From assembly GCA_041392785.1 (NCBI GenBank), contig JAWKLK010000004.1:124001-188000 (forward strand): a stretch of 64,000 nucleotides of DNA, in the 5' to 3' direction. This DNA is from OLB9 sp041392785 (lineage in GTDB: Bacteria; Bacteroidota; Bacteroidia; Chitinophagales; Saprospiraceae). This document shows, one piece after another, positions 52,983 to 61,855 of this stretch. Each line of letters opens with the position of its first letter. Position 1 is the first letter of the stretch. The notes under the pieces are model-generated. The model had not been told where the DNA came from. It saw only the letters and a list, made by a program, of their open reading frames with translations, and ran no database searches. A program made the translations under genes and the position numbers.

Positions 52983-54503
52983 TTAAGCATTAGCCGCTGC
53001 ATCCGCAAGCATTTTCTCACCAGCTTTGACTACATCTTCAATAGTACCTTTAAGGTTGAAAGCTGCTTCTGGATATCTATCTAATTCACCATCGATGATC
53101 ATATTAAACCCTTTGATGGTTTCTTCGATAGGAACTAGTACACCTGGAATTCCTGTAAATTGTTCAGCAACGTGGAATGGTTGAGATAAGAATCTCTGAA
53201 CTTTACGCGCTCTGAAAACCACAAGTTTATCTTCTTCAGAAAGCTCTTCCATACCTAAGATTGCGATGATATCTTGAAGTTCGTTATATCTTTGAAGGAT
53301 ATTTTTAACTCTTTGTGCACAGTTGTAGTGCTCTTCACCGATGATGGCAGGATCAAGAATTCTTGAAGTTGAATCCAAAGGATCCACAGCAGGATATATA
53401 CCGAGAGCCGCAATTTTTCTACTTAATACCGTAGTGGCATCGAGGTGGGCAAATGTCGTCGCAGGTGCCGGGTCAGTAAGGTCATCCGCAGGCACGTACA
53501 CAGCTTGAACTGATGTAATTGAACCTCTTTTTGTAGAGGTGATTCTTTCTTGCATCAGACCCATTTCAGTTGCTAATGTAGGCTGATATCCTACTGCTGA
53601 AGGCATCCTTCCTAAGAGGGCTGATACCTCTGAACCCGCTTGAGTAAATCTGAAGATATTGTCTATAAAGAATAAGATATCTCTACCGCCATTTGGATCG
53701 GATAAATCACCATCTCTATAATATTCAGCCAAAGTCAATCCTGATAAAGCAACCCTTGCTCTCGCTCCTGGTGGTTCGTTCATCTGACCAAATACAAATG
53801 TTGCTTTGGATTCCTTTAGGTCACTGGATTGGACTTTACTCAAGTCCCAACCACCTTCTTCCATAGAGTGCATGAAGTCTTTGCCATAATTTATAATTCC
53901 TGATTCGAGCATCTCTCTGAGTAGGTCATTTCCTTCTCTGGTACGTTCTCCTACACCAGCAAAAACTGAAATACCATCGTATCCTTTTGCGATGTTATTG
54001 ATCAATTCTTGGATCAAAACCGTTTTTCCAACACCGGCACCACCGAATAGACCGATTTTACCACCTTTAGAGTATGGTTCGATCAAGTCGATAACTTTGA
54101 TACCTGTGTAAAGTACCTCTGTATCTGTTGAAAGGTCTTCAAACTTTGGCGGTTTATTATGAATAGAATAGGATTTTGATCTATCTAAAGCTTGTAAACC
54201 ATCGATAGGCTCGCCCACAACATTAAACACTCTACCTTTGATCTGCTCACCGACAGGCATGGAGATATTTTTACCAAGGTCTACAACTTCCATTCCTCTT
54301 TTAAGTCCATCTGTAGAGTCCATCGATACTGCTCTAACACTATCTTCTCCTAGGTGTTGCTGAACTTCCAAAATTAACTCTTCGCCATTTGGTCTTTTGA
54401 TAGATAGTGCATTAAGGATCTCAGGTAATGAACTACCTTCACCAGAAAAACTTACGTCTACTACCGGTCCTATGATCTGCTTGATTTGTCCAATATTTGC
54501 CAT
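52983..54503 (-). CDS. atpD: ATP synthase F1 beta subunit
   Basis: This is the catalytic subunit of F-type ATP synthase. The 506-residue chain has the P-loop GGAGVGKT at 154-161, the catalytic GERTREGNDL, and the family signature PAVDPLDSTSR. It forms an operon with atpC. A perfect -7 box lies about 52 bases before the ATG. Length is typical of Bacteroidota. The identification is secure. Confidence 0.97.
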   Translation of the reverse strand: MANIGQIKQIIGPVVDVSFSGEGSSLPEILNALSIKRPNGEELILEVQQHLGEDSVRAVSMDSTDGLKRGMEVVDLGKNISMPVGEQIKGRVFNVVGEPIDGLQALDRSKSYSIHNKPPKFEDLSTDTEVLYTGIKVIDLIEPYSKGGKIGLFGGAGVGKTVLIQELINNIAKGYDGISVFAGVGERTREGNDLLREMLESGIINYGKDFMHSMEEGGWDLSKVQSSDLKESKATFVFGQMNEPPGARARVALSGLTLAEYYRDGDLSDPNGGRDILFFIDNIFRFTQAGSEVSALLGRMPSAVGYQPTLATEMGLMQERITSTKRGSITSVQAVYVPADDLTDPAPATTFAHLDATTVLSRKIAALGIYPAVDPLDSTSRILDPAIIGEEHYNCAQRVKNILQRYNELQDIIAILGMEELSEEDKLVVFRARKVQRFLSQPFHVAEQFTGIPGVLVPIEETIKGFNMIIDGELDRYPEAAFNLKGTIEDVVKAGEKMLADAAANA

Positions 54504-54554
54504 ATATTGTGGGCTTTTATAATTGAAATATTATTAGATTTTTAAAATTTGCCG

Positions 54555-54562
54555 CAAAGATA
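54555..54562 (-). promoter_or_regulatory. -7 box for atpDC
   Basis: TATCTTTG on the minus strand is a full TAnnTTTG match. The transcript would start near 54548 with a leader of about 45 bases. The -33 region has no TTG at the usual spacing. Confidence 0.5.
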
Positions 54563-54663
54563 CATTTTATAACTATTGATTGAGTTATTTCTATGAGAAT
54601 AAATACTTTAAATGAAAAAAATAATTTAAAATATCTGTTTTTACACAAAAAACTGTATGTGTA

Positions 54664-55866
54664 TTATTCAAAAGCATTAAATCCAGTTACATCCATTCCT
54701 GTTATAAGTAGGTGAATATCATGTGTTCCCTCATAAGTCACCACGGATTCTAGATTCATACTATGCCTCATTATTGGATACTCACTTGTGATACCCATTC
54801 CTCCATGCATTTGACGTGCTTCTCTTGCTATTTCTAGTGCCATTGCCACGTTGTTTCTTTTAGCCATTGAAATCTGAGCTGGTGTTGCACGGCCTTCATT
54901 AGCCAATACACCTAATCTCCAAGTAAGCAGTTGCGCTTTTGTGATTTCAGTGATCATTTCTGCCAATTTCTTTTGTGTAAGTTGAAACTGTCCTAATTTT
55001 TTACCGAATTGTTCTCTTTCTTGACTGTATTTTAAAGCAGAATCATAACAATCTAATGCCGCACCAATAGCACCCCAAGCAATTCCGTATCTCGCTTTTG
55101 AAAGACAGGACAACGGTCCTTTTAAACCAGAGATATTGGGAAGTACATTTGATTTAGGCACTCTTACATCTTCAAAAACCAATTCTCCAGTGATAGAGGC
55201 CCTAAGAGACCATTTACCATAAATTTCAGGCGCACTGAAACCTTTCATGCCTTTTTCGACAATCAATCCTTTGATTTTTCCTTCTTCGTCTTTAGCCCAC
55301 ACTACTGCAATGTCTGCTACAGGTGAGTTAGTAATCCACATTTTTGCCCCATTCAAAATATAAGCATCGCCATCATCTTTGATATTAGTAATCATACCGC
55401 CAGGATTGGAACCGTGATCTGGCTCAGTCAGTCCAAAACAACCAATGAATTCTCCGCTTCCCAGTTTTGGAAGGTATTTTCTTTTTTGCTCTTCGCTACC
55501 GAATTTATAGATCGGGTACATCACTAATGATCCTTGGACAGATGCCATAGATCGAATCCCTGAATCACCTCTTTCTAATTCTTGCATGATTACACCATAG
55601 GCTATTTCGTCCATTCCACCACCGCCATATTCTACTGGCAAACTTGGTCCAAAAGCACCAATTTCGGCCAAACCTTTAAATAAGTGTGTTGGACAAGCTG
55701 CTCTATTGGCATAATCTTCTATAATTGGACTTACTTCTTGTTTTACCCAATCGCGTACAGCTGTACGTGCTAGAAGGTGGTCTTCACTTAACAATTCATC
55801 CATCAGGTAATAATCATGTCCTTCGTATAAATCTGTTTTAGCGGAATTTTTAGGTTTTTGACTCAT
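54664..55866 (-). CDS. gcdH: Glutaryl-CoA dehydrogenase (acyl-CoA dehydrogenase family)
   Basis: GcdH oxidises and decarboxylates glutaryl-CoA to crotonyl-CoA in lysine and tryptophan breakdown. The 400-residue flavoprotein has the substrate-binding arginine in GIRSMASVQGSLVM, CFGLTEPDHGSNPGGM, KMWITNSPVADI, SLRASITGELVF and the catalytic glutamate E379 in TYEGTHDIHLL. The combination of RSMASVQ and the YEGTHDIH ending is that of glutaryl-CoA dehydrogenases rather than short- or medium-chain enzymes. It stands alone. Confidence 0.88.
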   Translation of the reverse strand: MSQKPKNSAKTDLYEGHDYYLMDELLSEDHLLARTAVRDWVKQEVSPIIEDYANRAACPTHLFKGLAEIGAFGPSLPVEYGGGGMDEIAYGVIMQELERGDSGIRSMASVQGSLVMYPIYKFGSEEQKRKYLPKLGSGEFIGCFGLTEPDHGSNPGGMITNIKDDGDAYILNGAKMWITNSPVADIAVVWAKDEEGKIKGLIVEKGMKGFSAPEIYGKWSLRASITGELVFEDVRVPKSNVLPNISGLKGPLSCLSKARYGIAWGAIGAALDCYDSALKYSQEREQFGKKLGQFQLTQKKLAEMITEITKAQLLTWRLGVLANEGRATPAQISMAKRNNVAMALEIAREARQMHGGMGITSEYPIMRHSMNLESVVTYEGTHDIHLLITGMDVTGFNAFE

Positions 55867-55935
55867 AAAATGATATTGAATAGGAATTAAATATTAAAAA
55901 AATAAGGCTTTCCCTCATTATAGAATAATAATCTG

Positions 55936-55943
55936 CAAAGGTA
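55936..55943 (-). promoter_or_regulatory. -7 box for gcdH
   Basis: TACCTTTG on the minus strand matches TAnnTTTG; it gives a leader of about 63 bases to ATG 55866. No -33 TTG at the usual spacing. Confidence 0.45.
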
Positions 55944-55967
55944 ATCATTCCCATTTTAGAATTTGTA

Positions 55968-58900
55968 TTAGTCGTCATGATTATCTTCGCTTTGTACGGT
56001 CAAAGGATTATTGAAATTGACAAAGTTGCACCATTTACAATTTTCTTCGCCACATCCTTGTTCAAATTTATGGGACATAATCTTATCATAAACTTCAACA
56101 ATCTGGTCGCTAACAACTTGATAATCTTCTGAATTTATATTGATTTTAGATGGTGCTTTTAAATTTTCATCCAAAATAAAATCCACTTCGCCATATTGAA
56201 GTGTCCATGGATGTTTTTTGTCGCTGTCTATTAGAATTTTGTAAAACATAATTTGCCTCCAGTAGTCACCACCTAGAGGATTTGAATCTGTAGGTCGACG
56301 AATTTTTGTTGCATTATATTTACCAGTTTTATAGTCTGTTACCGACACATGATCCTGATAAAAATTTATTCTATCCATTTTGCCTGTGATAGGAATACCG
56401 CGATGCTCTGTTTGATATATCTGATATTCTAAGAGATATTTATGTGGTGTTAGAAAAGAAGCCGATTGTTTTGTAAAGTATTCATCAAGCCTCTTTTTAC
56501 CCAATTCCACCATATAAAGATATTCCTGATCTGTAAATTGATATTGGTAAAATTCCATTGATTTTTTAAATAAATTTAACAGCGTGTTGAAACTTCCGAA
56601 TGATCTAGGTTGGGATCGCTCGATATCGCGGAAGTACCATTCTAAGGTCAAATGCATAACATTTCCAAACGCAATTTTTTGGCTCTTTGCTTGCGGCACG
56701 CCCACGATATTTTCATAATATAAACTTAGAGGACAATTCAAATATTTATTCAAATCTGTTGGGCTTAGACGAAAATTTTCCAGCTTTCTATTGAGCAAAT
56801 CAGCGTCAAGCAACTGTGGGACAGTATTGTTGTATTTAGAGATAGCTGCTGTATATCCTACCACTTTATCTTCTGAGAGTATAGGTTCTTCGATGGGATC
56901 AGCTATATCTTTAAACTCCACTAAAAAAGATGATGGTGCTTGCTCTTTTTCAGTCTCGCTCATGAGCGGGTAAGTCATATAAACGGTATCCTTTGCCCGT
57001 GTAGTTGCGACATAAAACAATCTTCTGTCGTCTTGTCTATCTCCATCTTTGCTCATGTAAGAGAGCGTAGGTGGCAAGGAGAAGTTATGTCTATTACCTT
57101 GTTTTTCATCCCAATATTTTTGCCTTAAATCCATGATTATCACATGTTTGAACTCCAAACCTTTTGAACCATGTACAGACATGAGATTGATACCATTTTT
57201 GTAAGAAATAAATCTATTTACTGCAATTTCTATATTAGCATCTTCCATGACTAAGATTCTTTCTAGAATGTCTTTAAGAGAAAGTTTTCGTTGTTTTTTT
57301 GTTTCTTCCTTTACCCAATCTAAGAAAGTTTTAACAATTTGCATTGCCCAAGTACTTTCTGGACCCTGCAATATCTCCTCCAACATTCCTGATTCTGTTA
57401 AAATTTTTTCTATGAGAGCTATTGTTGTTTCTTGGGTTTGGTCTTTGATCCAATGTTCAATGTTTTTAGAAAAGATGATAAATGGTTCAGGGTTTTTTAC
57501 TTCAGCTAATATCAAGGATTCTGAATCTTGAATAATGGTACGCATCTTTAATGGTTCAGAGTAGGAGCCATCTTGCAGTTTATATGGCTTACAATACATG
57601 CTTATTTTAGCTATGTCCAAGGATGGCAAATTGAAAAAGCCGAAATGCATGATTTCAAATAATGTAAAATCATTGCCGAAAGGCCTATGAAACTCATCAG
57701 AGATATAAGTCAGTAATTTGAATAGCCTTAAAAATGTTGGTTCTTCTAGGATGTTTGCGCGTTTGTTTACATTGATAGGTATATTATTTTGGAGTAAGTA
57801 TTTTATTAAGTTTGCCCCAATTCTATGATTGCGATAAAGGATGGCTATATCTTCATATTTTGCACCATGTAGGACGAGTTCATCTATGAGTTCTAGGATG
57901 CCCACATCTTGTTGAGTAGGATTTAGGTAACTGAAATATTTTGGTTTTTGAGGTTCAAGTACAGGGTTCTTTCTCTTTTCTATCAATCTTTTGTTTATCA
58001 ATGGATCCATTGCTTCAAGGCGATCCACATTGTTTTGGATCAATTTATAACTAGCGTCAAGTATGACTTGGGTAGATCGATAGTTTGCTTTCAAAACAAT
58101 AATTGATGGATCAAATTTTTGGATAAATTCTTTGATACTATTCATGTTAGCACCTTGGAATCTGTATATACTTTGGTCATCATCACCTACAATAAATACA
58201 TTTGGTACTTCCCAATAAGAACATAATTGGTAAAGGATATTATTTTGAGCACCATTGCTATCTTGAAATTCGTCTACTAGAATATATTGGTAACGCTCTT
58301 GGTAGTCGAGCAATAAGTTTGGGTGGTTTTGAAATGCACGGATGACGAATAGTATCATGTCATAGAAGTCATATCTTCCTATAGCTTTAATGGCATTGTT
58401 GTAGGTAGAAAATTCTTTGGCAGCATCTGCGCTTTTGCCATATTTTGCCAGTTCACTTTCTACTACATTTTGTTTTATCTCACCTTTTTTACCATGTACA
58501 GTATTGTTGGTATAAGTATGTGGCGAGGTAGCCGGATTTGTGATATATTCTTTATATTCTTCGAATGCGTTAATGATGGTATCTTCTGTCCAGTTTTCTT
58601 GCTTCATAAGATCAAATAAACTAGCAAATCTATATGTGTCAAAATAAACATCTCCTTGTAACCTTTTCAAGGGGTGCTGCAAAGGTAAATCGTCAATCAT
58701 TTGTCTAATAACACTCACTTTTTCAAGATCGCTCAATGTATCCAATTCTCTGAATCCAGAAAAGTAGTCAGGATTTTCTTGAATAACGCGTGAGCAAAAT
58801 GAGTGAAATGTAGAAATGTTGATATGATATGCCGCTGGTCCGATCAAAGTTAATAGTCTTTTTCTCATGGCATTCACACCTGCTTCTGTAAAAGTAAGAC

Positions 58901-59102
58901 ACAATATATTATGTGGCTGTGTGTCTGTTTGCTTCAATATTTTTCCAACTCTCACAGCCAAAAGCTGAGTTTTACCAGTTCCTGGCCCAGCGATCACCAT
59001 TACAGGTCCTTCAATGGTATCTACCGCTATTTTTTGTTCTTCATTGAGGGCGGCATAAGCAGCTTCCCATAAGTCATTGTAGTCAGCATGTATTTTTGGC
59101 AT
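55968..59102 (-). CDS. UvrD/Rep-type helicase fused to a PD-(D/E)XK nuclease with Fe-S-type cysteines
   Basis: The 1,044-residue protein has SF1A helicase motifs: Walker A AGPGTGKT (38-45), LCLTFTEAGVNAMRKRL, Walker B YILVDEFQDSN, VGDDDQSIYRFQGA and late GINLMSVHGSKGLEFKHVI and YVATTRAKD. The C-terminal about 270 residues are a RecB/AddB-type nuclease with GKMDRI and VTDYKTGKY, plus one cysteine in LNCPLSLYYEN and three at C1017, C1022 and C1025, the spacing of the AddB iron-sulfur staple. It probably works in double-strand break repair or end processing. It starts 12 bases after the TrpF-like gene. Confidence 0.87.
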   Translation of the reverse strand: MPKIHADYNDLWEAAYAALNEEQKIAVDTIEGPVMVIAGPGTGKTQLLAVRVGKILKQTDTQPHNILCLTFTEAGVNAMRKRLLTLIGPAAYHINISTFHSFCSRVIQENPDYFSGFRELDTLSDLEKVSVIRQMIDDLPLQHPLKRLQGDVYFDTYRFASLFDLMKQENWTEDTIINAFEEYKEYITNPATSPHTYTNNTVHGKKGEIKQNVVESELAKYGKSADAAKEFSTYNNAIKAIGRYDFYDMILFVIRAFQNHPNLLLDYQERYQYILVDEFQDSNGAQNNILYQLCSYWEVPNVFIVGDDDQSIYRFQGANMNSIKEFIQKFDPSIIVLKANYRSTQVILDASYKLIQNNVDRLEAMDPLINKRLIEKRKNPVLEPQKPKYFSYLNPTQQDVGILELIDELVLHGAKYEDIAILYRNHRIGANLIKYLLQNNIPINVNKRANILEEPTFLRLFKLLTYISDEFHRPFGNDFTLFEIMHFGFFNLPSLDIAKISMYCKPYKLQDGSYSEPLKMRTIIQDSESLILAEVKNPEPFIIFSKNIEHWIKDQTQETTIALIEKILTESGMLEEILQGPESTWAMQIVKTFLDWVKEETKKQRKLSLKDILERILVMEDANIEIAVNRFISYKNGINLMSVHGSKGLEFKHVIIMDLRQKYWDEKQGNRHNFSLPPTLSYMSKDGDRQDDRRLFYVATTRAKDTVYMTYPLMSETEKEQAPSSFLVEFKDIADPIEEPILSEDKVVGYTAAISKYNNTVPQLLDADLLNRKLENFRLSPTDLNKYLNCPLSLYYENIVGVPQAKSQKIAFGNVMHLTLEWYFRDIERSQPRSFGSFNTLLNLFKKSMEFYQYQFTDQEYLYMVELGKKRLDEYFTKQSASFLTPHKYLLEYQIYQTEHRGIPITGKMDRINFYQDHVSVTDYKTGKYNATKIRRPTDSNPLGGDYWRQIMFYKILIDSDKKHPWTLQYGEVDFILDENLKAPSKININSEDYQVVSDQIVEVYDKIMSHKFEQGCGEENCKWCNFVNFNNPLTVQSEDNHDD

Positions 59103-59114
59103 TTTGTACGAAGT

Positions 59115-59666
59115 TTAAATATTGTTTAGTAAATCAAAAACTCTGTCCATATCATCAAAATCTTGTATTCCAACGGCTTGCTCTACCATTTTGTTTTCCA
59201 AAACCAAACCTTCAAATGGCAATGCACTTGTATAGCTTTCAACAAAATTTATAGGTATAGTCAACCACAAAGGCTTCTCATTAGACCATTGCAGCAATTT
59301 TTTCTTAAATGTATTTTCCAATTTGTCAAATGGCTTTTCTAACGTGACAACCTGAAAATGCGATCCTGGCAGCGCATCAGAATCTGGTTCAATATTTTCA
59401 AAAATGATACCTTTGTAATCTATCACCTCTATTGGTCGCAATAGGTGGATGCCCTTGATATTGGGCAATTGATTTAAACATTGTAGATCAGCTTCTGTGA
59501 TAATATCTAAGATAGGTGAAGGTCCTTCTACCCATTCCACGATGCTTTTTATAGCTATCGGGCTCACATCTGATGGACTAAAACCCAAATAATGTACACC
59601 CATAGCCGCATAATATCTTGCATCTGTGAGGGACTGAACATTATTAATCTTTATCTTTGTACGCAT
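59115..59666 (-). CDS. TrpF-like barrel protein, probably not catalytic
   Basis: The 183-residue product resembles phosphoribosylanthranilate isomerase: TKIKINNVQSLTDARYYAAMGVHYLGFSPSDVSPI copies the TrpF start where the catalytic KICG is expected. Here the cysteine position is asparagine (KINN). The later PSRIxP and D-SSGVE-type elements are weak or missing, and the chain is about 20 residues short. I infer a degenerate or repurposed TIM barrel. It lies directly upstream of the helicase-nuclease gene in one transcript and is divergent from the alkyltransferase-like gene. Confidence 0.55.
   Translation of the reverse strand: MRTKIKINNVQSLTDARYYAAMGVHYLGFSPSDVSPIAIKSIVEWVEGPSPILDIITEADLQCLNQLPNIKGIHLLRPIEVIDYKGIIFENIEPDSDALPGSHFQVVTLEKPFDKLENTFKKKLLQWSNEKPLWLTIPINFVESYTSALPFEGLVLENKMVEQAVGIQDFDDMDRVFDLLNNI
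59652..59659 (+). promoter_or_regulatory. -7 box for the alkyltransferase-like gene
   Basis: TATCTTTG is a full TAnnTTTG match 25 bases before ATG 59685. It overlaps the first codons of the divergent TrpF-like gene. No -33 TTG is found at the right spacing. Confidence 0.5.
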
Positions 59667-59684
59667 AACTCAGAGTTTCATTTT

Positions 59685-60035
59685 ATGACACGCAAAATAA
59701 ATCAAAATTCTTCACATTACTTTGAGAAGGTATATGATGTGACTAGAATGATCCCTTTCGGGAGAGTAAGCACATACGGAGCGATTGCTGATTTTTTAGC
59801 TTTGGGATCGGCACGGATGGTAGGTTGGGCACTGAATCAATGTCACCATAGTCAAGAAGAAATTCCAGCCCACCGAGTAGTCAATAGGAAAGGACAATTG
59901 TCTGGTAAATTGCAATTTGAAACCCCTGAAACTATGGCGCAAAGACTGCATAATGAAGGCATTATAATAGTAGATGATGCAGTCCAAAATTTTGAAGCCA
60001 TTTTTTGGCACCCAAGAGAATTGGATCATCTTTAG
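59685..60035 (+). CDS. Alkyltransferase-like (ATL) DNA-damage binding protein
   Basis: The 116-residue protein has the C-terminal O6-alkylguanine transferase domain: MIPFGRVSTYGAIADFL, ARMVGWALNQCHH and then IPAHRVVNRKGQLSGK. In a true MGMT the motif is PCHR; alanine replaces the acceptor cysteine, so it cannot take an alkyl group. ATL proteins bind O6-alkylguanine and hand it to nucleotide excision repair. The open frame extends to ATG 59592, but the -7 box at 59652-59659 lies inside that extension, so ATG 59685 is used. UvrB, a repair partner, lies at the end of the window. Confidence 0.85.
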   Translation: MTRKINQNSSHYFEKVYDVTRMIPFGRVSTYGAIADFLALGSARMVGWALNQCHHSQEEIPAHRVVNRKGQLSGKLQFETPETMAQRLHNEGIIIVDDAVQNFEAIFWHPRELDHL

Positions 60036-60046
60036 AAGAAAAAATT

Positions 60047-60169
60047 CTATTCTTCTTTATCCTTGTTGTCCTTACCGCCCCAATCATTAAGCTTATAAAT
60101 CATAAACCCAAAACCTAAAATAAGGTGTAAGATGATGATCCAAATGAGTATATTGGTAATGCTTCCCAT
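60047..60169 (-). CDS. Small membrane protein, 40 aa, behind hutH
   Basis: The 40-residue product is one membrane helix (ITNILIWIIILHLILGFGFMI) followed by a charged tail with KDNKDKEE at the end. It starts 3 bases after the hutH stop codon, on the same strand, so it would be cotranslated with hutH. I do not recognise the family. Support is the operon position, a clean start and stop, and the typical inside-positive/acidic tail of small membrane proteins; chance cannot be excluded at this length. Confidence 0.5.
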   Translation of the reverse strand: MGSITNILIWIIILHLILGFGFMIYKLNDWGGKDNKDKEE

Positions 60170-60172
60170 GAA

Positions 60173-61681
60173 TTATAAATTGTTTTGTAAGAAAGTATCC
60201 ATATTTTCTTCAAGACAACGCAATGATAGCATCATGTCATCATGCATCAGTCTGTCTTGATCTAGAAATGGAACAAGACATCGCAAATGCTTGTGCCATA
60301 GTTCTACCTGATGAGAAGATACTATAGGGCGCCTAAAGTCAAGAGCTTGTGCTGCGGTCAGATATTCAATAGCTATGAGTCTCTTGAGATTTTCGAATAC
60401 TTTCAATGCCTTGGTAGCTCCATTGGCCGCCATACTCACATGATCTTCTTGTCCTTTACTACTCACAATAGAATCCACAGAAGCGGGTGTGCAGTATTGT
60501 TTTGATTGACTTACTATAGAAGCAGCGGTATATTGAACTATCATAAATCCAGAATCCAAACCTGGATTTTTTGTGAGAAATGCAGGTAAGCCTCTATCTC
60601 CATTGATCAATTGGTATACGCGCCTTTCAGATATATTGCCTAATTCTGCCATTGCAATGGCAATATAATCTAGGACAAGGGCTAATGGTTGTGCATGAAA
60701 GTTTCCACCAGATAATATTACATCATCTTCATCGAAAATTAATGGGTTGTCGGTCACCGAATTGATCTCAGTCTCCACCACAGAAATGGTGTGCATAAAT
60801 GCTGAATAGGATGCTCCATGTACTTGAGGAATACATCTAAAAGAGTAAGGATCCTGAACGGTTTCTTTTTTAATTTGTGCTATAGGCGAATCTTTAAGAT
60901 TTGATCTGATTAATTCGGCAGACAATTTTTGACCATCATGTGGTCTAATATCATGTAGCAAAGTATTAAAAGGAGCAGAGTCACAATAGAATGCATCCAA
61001 AGACATAGCACTTACAGCATGAAGAGCATTCCACATAGGAAGTAATTGGCCACAAATATGCACGGCATAACCCAATGAAAACTGAGTGCCATTTAACAGT
61101 GCCAATCCTTCTTTGGATTTCAATGTAATGGCACTGATCCCTGCATCGTCCAGTGCTATTCTACTTTCAACCACACTGCCATTGTAATAAACCTTTCCAT
61201 ATCCAATTAAAGGTAGGCTGAGATGTGCTAAAGGGGCTAAATCTCCTGAAGCTCCGAGTGAGCCTTGCTGGTATAAAACTGGAATAATATTGTGGTTGTA
61301 TAGCGCAATCAAAGCATCGAGTACCTGAGGCCTGACTCCGGAATGACCTTTTGAGAGATTTACTATTTTCAAAAACAAAATAATCTTGACAATCTCATAG
61401 GGCACTGTTTCTCCCATACCGCATGCATGGGATAAAACTAAATTTTCTTGTAGGTGCTCAAGTTTGTCTTCAGAAATATGTACATTACAAAGTGATCCGA
61501 AACCCGTATTAATACCATATACAATGCTGTCTGGATGCGCAATTTTAGATTCTAAATATTGCCTATTTTGTTCAATAGATTTTCTAACGGGTTGATCAAG
61601 TTGTAATGTAGCGCCAGATTTGATGATTCTTAAAACTTCAGCCGCTGTCAGGTGGGTATTATTGATAGTGTACGTTGTCAC
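60173..61681 (-). CDS. hutH: Histidine ammonia-lyase (aromatic amino acid lyase family)
   Basis: HutH removes ammonia from histidine to give urocanate. The 502-residue protein has the MIO-forming triad A144-S145-G146 in GSLGASGDLAPLAHLSL, the YGINTGFG loop with the catalytic tyrosine, NLVLSHACGMG, and PQVHGASYSAFMHT. The SHACG block fits histidine rather than tyrosine lyases, but the family has mixed specificities. No hutU, hutI or hutG gene is next to it. It has a full promoter and is divergent from the FNR-type gene. Confidence 0.85.
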   Translation of the reverse strand: MTTYTINNTHLTAAEVLRIIKSGATLQLDQPVRKSIEQNRQYLESKIAHPDSIVYGINTGFGSLCNVHISEDKLEHLQENLVLSHACGMGETVPYEIVKIILFLKIVNLSKGHSGVRPQVLDALIALYNHNIIPVLYQQGSLGASGDLAPLAHLSLPLIGYGKVYYNGSVVESRIALDDAGISAITLKSKEGLALLNGTQFSLGYAVHICGQLLPMWNALHAVSAMSLDAFYCDSAPFNTLLHDIRPHDGQKLSAELIRSNLKDSPIAQIKKETVQDPYSFRCIPQVHGASYSAFMHTISVVETEINSVTDNPLIFDEDDVILSGGNFHAQPLALVLDYIAIAMAELGNISERRVYQLINGDRGLPAFLTKNPGLDSGFMIVQYTAASIVSQSKQYCTPASVDSIVSSKGQEDHVSMAANGATKALKVFENLKRLIAIEYLTAAQALDFRRPIVSSHQVELWHKHLRCLVPFLDQDRLMHDDMMLSLRCLEENMDTFLQNNL

Positions 61682-61710
61682 CTTTTACTTTTAAATTGAT
61701 GTAAAGACCA

Positions 61711-61741
61711 CAAAGATACTTCTTTGGCAATAAATGTCCAA
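61711..61741 (-). promoter_or_regulatory. Promoter of hutH
   Basis: On the minus strand TTG (61741-61739) and TATCTTTG (61718-61711) are separated by 20 bases, the ideal -33/-7 spacing. Transcription would start near 61704, 23 bases before the ATG at 61681. Confidence 0.65.
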
Positions 61742-61819
61742 TTACTGTTTTGGATTTATACCCTGATTTTATAATCTCTAGTAACTCAAAAAAAATATAG
61801 GTCACCAATGTTACACGAA

Positions 61820-61851
61820 TTTGAAGAATTTACAGGATAAGTGTATTTTTG
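61820..61851 (+). promoter_or_regulatory. Promoter of the FNR-ferredoxin pair, probably leaderless
   Basis: TTTG (61820-61823), 20 bases, then TATTTTTG (61844-61851) is a full consensus promoter. The predicted start of transcription (about 61856-61859) coincides with the ATG at 61856, so the mRNA would have almost no leader. Confidence 0.7.
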
Positions 61852-61855
61852 CAGC

